Positions 54,806 to 58,589 of a stretch of 58,589 nucleotides of DNA are shown here, piece by piece (positions within the stretch are counted from its first letter, which is position 1; each line of letters begins with the position of its first letter). The notes beneath the pieces were generated by a model, which was not told where the DNA came from, ran no database searches, and was given only the letters and a program-made list of their open reading frames with translations. Both the position numbers and the translations under genes were made by a program. Source of the stretch: Anabaena sp. UHCC 0204 (lineage in GTDB: Bacteria > Cyanobacteriota > Cyanobacteriia > Cyanobacteriales > Nostocaceae); the NCBI RefSeq assembly GCF_009711975.1, contig NZ_VIKW01000002.1, positions 270,307-328,895 on the forward strand. The letters run 5' to 3'.

Positions 54806-55029
54806 GGTGTAGATTCCTTGTTAATTAGGGTTTGCGATTTTAAACTTATAGTCTCAGATTAACAAAACCTATCTTAGTAATCTTGACTATAAATTCATTG
54901 TCCTTTAGTAACTCTTTCACTGATTTAACTGCTACTTCCGTATAATATTTGACTAAATTTTGATGATTTTGCTCCTAAATATTTCCTTTCTCAGAAACAT
55001 ACTATTTTTGTCCCAAAAAATATATACTT

Positions 55030-55473
55030 ATGCAACCAAACCAGCAAATATTTTGGTTAATTGAACCTCAACGTAAACCATCACAACATATTATAGCTGG
55101 TGGTTTTATCTTACCAGATGGACAGGTAGCGATCGCTCGAAGTTCACCCTATTCTAGTCATGCTACTTTCCCTTGTATCCAATCTTTTCAAGAACTTCAA
55201 CAGAAAAGAGGTAGAAACATCATCTTTGGTGAAAACTCACTCGATGATTATCATCTGCAAAGTTTTAAACTGGTGAGGAAAAAAGATATGACAGGCATCA
55301 GCGGAATTGGTATAGTTGCTGTAGGATGTCACTTTCAAGGTTTTGGTGATATCGCTGTCATGCAATGGCTAACTCAACCAGCTTCAACAGCTTGGTATAC
55401 AGGAGGATGGGAACAAATTGAACTAATTCATGGACATAAAGGTAAGACTCACATTGTGATGGATTTGATTTAA
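55030..55473 (+). CDS. Hypothetical protein, 147 aa
   Basis: Soluble protein of unknown family. It begins MQPNQQIFWLIEPQRKPS and has a Gly-rich beta pattern (GISGIGIVAVGCHFQGFGDIA) towards the middle. Clear ATG but a weak ribosome site. It precedes an NAD(P)-binding SDR gene by 57 bases on the same strand. I find no recognisable catalytic motif or membrane segment. The coding pattern, with a HIP1-like GCGATCGCT inside, supports it as a real gene. Confidence 0.6.
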   Translation: MQPNQQIFWLIEPQRKPSQHIIAGGFILPDGQVAIARSSPYSSHATFPCIQSFQELQQKRGRNIIFGENSLDDYHLQSFKLVRKKDMTGISGIGIVAVGCHFQGFGDIAVMQWLTQPASTAWYTGGWEQIELIHGHKGKTHIVMDLI

Positions 55474-55529
55474 AATTAACAGAATTAGTCCCTATTTAAT
55501 TAAAGAATCATTAAAGAATATTTGAAATT

Positions 55530-56348
55530 ATGAATACCATTGAAAATTCTCCCGAAAATGTCATCTTAGTTATCGGTTCTACTGGTGGAGTCGGACAGCT
55601 TGTAGTTGCTAAACTATTAGAAAAAGGCTTACCAGTTCGCATTCTCACACGAGATGCAGAAAAAGCTACAAAAATGTTTAATGACAAAGTAGAAATTGCG
55701 ATTGGTAATATCTGCGAACCCAGCACTCTCACAGCCGCAATGGCAAATATTACCGCTATTATTTGTTGTACAGGAACTAGTGCTTTTCCTTCCGATAGAT
55801 GGGAATTTTATCAAACCCCTAACATCATCGAATTAGGAATGGCTTTATTTAATCCCCAATTCCTAGAAGATAAAGCCAAAAATACCCCTACTAAAGTTGA
55901 TACTCAAGGTGTAATTAATCTCATCACAGTAGCACCACAAAACTTAACCCGTTTCGTGCTTGTTTCTTCCTGTGGTATTCTTCGCAAACAGCAATTTCCT
56001 TTTACAATTCTCAACCTTTTCGGTGTGCTTGATGCTAAAGAAAAAGGAGAACAAGCTATTATCAATTCTGGACTACCTTATACTATCATTCGTCCAGGAC
56101 GTTTAACTGATGGTCCTTATACATCCTATGATCTCAATACCCTTCTCCAAGCCACAACTCAAGGTAAATTAAACGTCGTCTTAGTTACAGGGGACACACT
56201 TTCAGGTGATACTAGCCGCATTGATGTTGCAGCAAGTTGTGTAGAAAGTTTATTTTATGAAAGTTGTGTTAATAAAGTTTTTGAAATAGTGAATCAAGGT
56301 GATAGACAGACTACAATTAATTGGCAAAATCTTTTTTCACAACTATAA
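55530..56348 (+). CDS. Atypical SDR (NmrA/SDR_a5-like) NAD(P)-binding protein
   Basis: 272 residues. The Rossmann motif is VIGSTGGVGQLVV (GxxGxxG), followed by VRILTRDAEKA as the NADP-binding region and GNICEPSTLTAAM, and later LVSSCGILRK and GLPYTIIRPGRLTDGPY (the YTIIRPG hallmark). Such atypical SDRs include chaperone-like NmrA and plastid TIC62-type proteins as well as epimerases; the YxxxK catalytic pair is not visible. The gene ends just before a secreted thioredoxin-like protein gene on the same strand. Confidence 0.85.
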   Translation: MNTIENSPENVILVIGSTGGVGQLVVAKLLEKGLPVRILTRDAEKATKMFNDKVEIAIGNICEPSTLTAAMANITAIICCTGTSAFPSDRWEFYQTPNIIELGMALFNPQFLEDKAKNTPTKVDTQGVINLITVAPQNLTRFVLVSSCGILRKQQFPFTILNLFGVLDAKEKGEQAIINSGLPYTIIRPGRLTDGPYTSYDLNTLLQATTQGKLNVVLVTGDTLSGDTSRIDVAASCVESLFYESCVNKVFEIVNQGDRQTTINWQNLFSQL

Positions 56349-56365
56349 AAAATCAAGTAAAAACC

Positions 56366-57622
56366 ATGAAAATTACTAATTTACAAATTCCCTTTTTTTT
56401 AATTCTGGCTAGTTTTGTTTTCTCACAACCAGGTTATAGCCAAAATCCCGTTTTAAATGAAGAAGTTACAAAATTAAGAACGCAAGGACAAACAGGATTA
56501 CAAACATTTCTCAAATCCTATCTTAATAACTTAACATCCCCACCTTCACCACAAATTAAAACAGCCTTAGACCAATTGTGTCAACAGCGAGATTGTTATG
56601 CTTCCAAATTATATTGGTACACAGATTTAGAACAAGCTAAAACCGCTGCTAAAATTAGTGGTAAACCAATTCTTTCATTGCGATTATTAGGGAGATTAGA
56701 TACAGACCTCAGTTGTGCTAATAGCCGATTTTTTAGAGTAGCATTATATCCAAATCAGGAAATTTCTCAACAATTAAGAGAAAATTTTATCTTACATTGG
56801 CAAACAGTTCGTCCTGTTCCTAAAGTAACAATTGATTTTGGTGACGGACGCAAATTAGAAAGGACAATTACAGGTAATAGTATTCATTATATTTTAGATA
56901 GTTCTGGTCGTCCTATTGATGCTATTCCTGGACTTTATGGACCAAAAGCCTTTCTCAAACAACTCCAACAAGCGCAAATAATAGCTAAAGATTTGGGTAA
57001 ACAAAATGGTGAAAAATACACCAATTTATTACAGCAATATCATCAACGCCGTCTTGATCATATTCAAAATCAATGGAGAACAGATTTATCAAAGTTGGGG
57101 ATTCAATCTCCACCTCGTTTAATAGAACCCACAAATAATTCTAGTTCATTTCCTAGTGCAGCAATAGCAGGTTCTTTAGCAGTTTCTAAGTCTGTTGTCG
57201 AAAGACCAATTCTTAATTCTATTCAACCAGAAATATCAAACACTTCTTCAGAAATTCTTGATCAAGCAACTTGGAATAGATTAGCGAGACTATATCAAAA
57301 TGATGCTAAACTCGATAGAAATAGCATTGCTTTAATTGCAGATAAAAAGCTACCAAATACAACAGATAAAAATGATTTATCTCAAGTAATTCGTAATTTT
57401 GAAACTGTCATGGCTTTAGATACCGTTAGAAATGAATATATGTTACATAGACAAATTCATCAATGGTTTATAGACGAAAAGCCAACATCAGATGTTAATC
57501 AACTGAATGAAAAAGTTTATGCTGAATTGTTTTTAACTCCTAGTTCTGATCCTTGGTTAGGATTAGTTAATAATGATACTTATAGTGCGATCGATAATGG
57601 TGGAATTGTTGAGAAAAATTAG
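56366..57622 (+). CDS. Secreted thioredoxin-like hypothetical protein
   Basis: The ATG at 56366 is preferred over an in-frame ATG at 56321, because the latter overlaps the SDR gene and puts 15 residues before the signal peptide. From 56366 the product starts with a signal peptide (LQIPFFLILASFVFSQPGYSQ). The mature part has a thioredoxin-like region (LYWYTDLEQAKTAAKISGKP to LDSSGRPIDAIPGLYG). There is no CxxC: the cysteines nearby are in CQQRDCYAS and DLSCANS. A helical C-terminal part follows. Periplasmic or exported, role unknown. Confidence 0.65.
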   Translation: MKITNLQIPFFLILASFVFSQPGYSQNPVLNEEVTKLRTQGQTGLQTFLKSYLNNLTSPPSPQIKTALDQLCQQRDCYASKLYWYTDLEQAKTAAKISGKPILSLRLLGRLDTDLSCANSRFFRVALYPNQEISQQLRENFILHWQTVRPVPKVTIDFGDGRKLERTITGNSIHYILDSSGRPIDAIPGLYGPKAFLKQLQQAQIIAKDLGKQNGEKYTNLLQQYHQRRLDHIQNQWRTDLSKLGIQSPPRLIEPTNNSSSFPSAAIAGSLAVSKSVVERPILNSIQPEISNTSSEILDQATWNRLARLYQNDAKLDRNSIALIADKKLPNTTDKNDLSQVIRNFETVMALDTVRNEYMLHRQIHQWFIDEKPTSDVNQLNEKVYAELFLTPSSDPWLGLVNNDTYSAIDNGGIVEKN

Positions 57623-57630
57623 TTTTAAAA

Positions 57631-57794
57631 GGGCGACTAGAAGTCGCTACTACACTACTACACAAGCAAAGTCCACCTGCGTGGACTAAAGGCTTTAACC
57701 CACGCAGGTGGGTTTTATCTTTGTAGTCTTTTCAAGCATCCTCTTAACCCACGTAGGTGGGTTTTGTCTTTGTAGCCGCGACTTCCAGTCGCCC
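57631..57794. mobile_element. 164-bp MITE-like inverted-repeat element
   Basis: GGGCGACTAGAAGTCGC (57631-57647) and GCGACTTCCAGTCGCCC (57778-57794) are inverted repeats with one mismatch. The interior has two copies of a block with AACCCACG, AGGTGGGTTTT and TCTTTGTAG. Part of the same element is at 44612. No coding capacity. Confidence 0.7.
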
Positions 57795-57807
57795 GACGGG
57801 TAATAAA

Positions 57808-58263
57808 TTAGACAAACTTAAAAGAATCTAGTCTTCCTAGAACAGTCATATCTTCATCATCTAATTCTACGGGAATACCACTGCGAATTAGTTCCGAAAA
57901 ATCCTCATTAGGAATCATAATTGTCAAAGCGTAAAGACGAGTTTCACCAGTATTTCTAATCAAATGTGTACCTGTCGGTGGCACTAACAAACTATCTCCA
58001 GCGTTGATATCTACTTGTTTACCATCACAAATTGCAATTCCTTCTCCTTTGAGGATAAAAAACATTTCTACAGCCCATTGATGGCGATTTGGTGGTGTTT
58101 GTCCACCTACATCAAATATTTCCACACAACAAGTTAAAGAAGTATTCGCACTGCTGGAATCAAAGATAATTGCTAATCGGTTAGAATTATGGGGACTAAT
58201 CCGATAAGCTTGATAATCTTTGGGAGATTTGATAATGGGAATTACACAGCTAGTAGCGTACAT
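57808..58263 (-). CDS. Cupin-domain protein
   Basis: Start at the ATG at 58263, giving 151 residues. The longer frame up to 58356 runs through a GGTAATT heptamer repeat (encoding YQLPIT) and is unlikely to be translated. The cupin core is clear: PNRHQWAVEMFFILKGEGIA has the first motif, with His and Glu placed as metal ligands, and GDSLLVPPTGTHLIRNTGE the second. Likely a small metal-binding protein or enzyme; the substrate is unknown. It lies upstream of a partial isochorismatase-like gene's end on the same strand. Confidence 0.82.
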   Translation of the reverse strand: MYATSCVIPIIKSPKDYQAYRISPHNSNRLAIIFDSSSANTSLTCCVEIFDVGGQTPPNRHQWAVEMFFILKGEGIAICDGKQVDINAGDSLLVPPTGTHLIRNTGETRLYALTIMIPNEDFSELIRSGIPVELDDEDMTVLGRLDSFKFV

Positions 58264-58264
58264 A

Positions 58265-58291
58265 TTGGTAATGGGTAATTGGTAATTGGTG
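58265..58291. repeat. GGTAATT heptamer repeat overlapping the extended cupin frame
   Basis: Units GGTAATG, GGTAATT, GGTAATT and GGTG lie immediately upstream of the cupin ATG. It creates an artificial N-terminal extension in the open frame. Confidence 0.85.
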
Positions 58292-58374
58292 TTTTCTACT
58301 TCAATTAAATTACAGCAGATAACTGAGGTACGAAATATAAATTCAAAGCCAGACACTATTCCTGACTTCTACTG

Positions 58375-58589
58375 TTAATTATTAATCGCCGTTACAATTG
58401 CTGACGAATCTGTTACAAAACCGAAACATTGTTTCACATTATATAAAGTTGCTAACCAACAATATTCCGGTGAGGTTGTAGCCGTACAATCTTTGACTAA
58501 AATACAGTCATATCCTAAAAAATTGGCATCACACAAAGTTGATAAAACACATTGATCAGCATTTACACCAGCAAAGAATAGTGTAGTTA
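58375..58589 (-). CDS. Isochorismatase-family hydrolase, N-terminus outside window
   Basis: The last 71 residues are readable from the window edge to the TAA at 58375-58377. They contain FAGVNADQCVLSTLCDANFL with the catalytic Cys of cysteine hydrolases, then GYDCILVKDCTATTSPEYC. This is the C-terminal half of an isochorismatase-like enzyme, such as a nicotinamidase or biuret/N-carbamoyl hydrolase relative. It is on the same strand as the cupin gene and 112 bp upstream of its start. Confidence 0.8.
   Translation of the reverse strand, partial: TTLFFAGVNADQCVLSTLCDANFLGYDCILVKDCTATTSPEYCWLATLYNVKQCFGFVTDSSAIVTAINN

Noticed and set aside
56321-56366. Upstream ATG for the secreted thioredoxin-like protein
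   Set aside because: It overlaps the SDR gene and would place a charged 15-residue stretch before a normal signal peptide; the ATG at 56366 fits better.

Overview
The window comes from a filamentous, heterocyst-forming-type cyanobacterium (order Nostocales). The evidence is the low GC content, frequent GCGATCGC (HIP1) octamers, arrays of heptamer repeats of the GGTGACA/GGTAATT kind, a gene order (cell-wall-binding protein, furA, sigC) that I recall from Anabaena sp. PCC 7120, and a 693-residue dynamin-like protein that looks very close to Nostoc punctiforme BDLP. The genus cannot be fixed from this alone.

Layout. 1-5.3 kb: a partial peptidoglycan-binding protein facing furA and sigC, then gpsA and lipA. 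5.4-9.9 kb: tRNA-Pro(CGG) followed directly by what looks like one end of a Tn7-like CRISPR-associated transposon (type V-K CAST), a DNA methyltransferase/nuclease pair, and decayed gene fragments. 10-17.8 kb: mainly housekeeping and cell-wall genes (wecB-like epimerase, SH3/peptidoglycan-binding protein, M23 peptidase, uvrC, a small zinc ribbon, rlmN, a metallophosphoesterase). 18.2-26.2 kb: an Lhr-like helicase, a BrxD-like P-loop ATPase and a membrane coiled-coil protein with a TerB-C-like tail, interrupted by an opposing protein kinase, then a DUF815 ATPase. 26.8-31.2 kb: an APH-fold kinase, a HopA1-family protein and a type III chaperone-like protein, followed by a coiled-coil protein and DUF2358. 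31.2-35.5 kb: a Get3/ArsA ATPase with a small-heat-shock-like tail, a multi-GAF histidine kinase with two Cys-His bilin-type motifs, and an IS5-derived MITE. 35.5-46.1 kb: orphan genes, a DUF2330/RnfD-like pair, a polysaccharide deacetylase, two adjacent dynamin-like GTPases (one carrying a C-terminal J-domain) and a CorC-type membrane protein. 46.4-52 kb: mfd, whose reading frame carries two repeat-derived insertions, then an AAA15-type ATPase overlapping a PD-(D/E)XK nuclease gene. 52.5-58.6 kb: FHA-kinase, AllA-like, Nudix, SDR, secreted thioredoxin-like, cupin and a partial isochorismatase.

How the parts fit. Three loci look like accessory or defence modules: the methyltransferase/nuclease pair beside the CAST-like end, the helicase/ATPase/TerB-C set, and the AAA15 ATPase/nuclease pair. 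The kinase plus HopA1 pair resembles the stand-alone kinase/lyase pairs that dehydrate Ser/Thr in class V lanthipeptides and thioamitides, but I find no precursor peptide nearby. Short repeats and MITE-like elements are common, and several have entered or abut coding sequences (gpsA and cupin 5' ends, the rlmN stop codon, and mfd twice).
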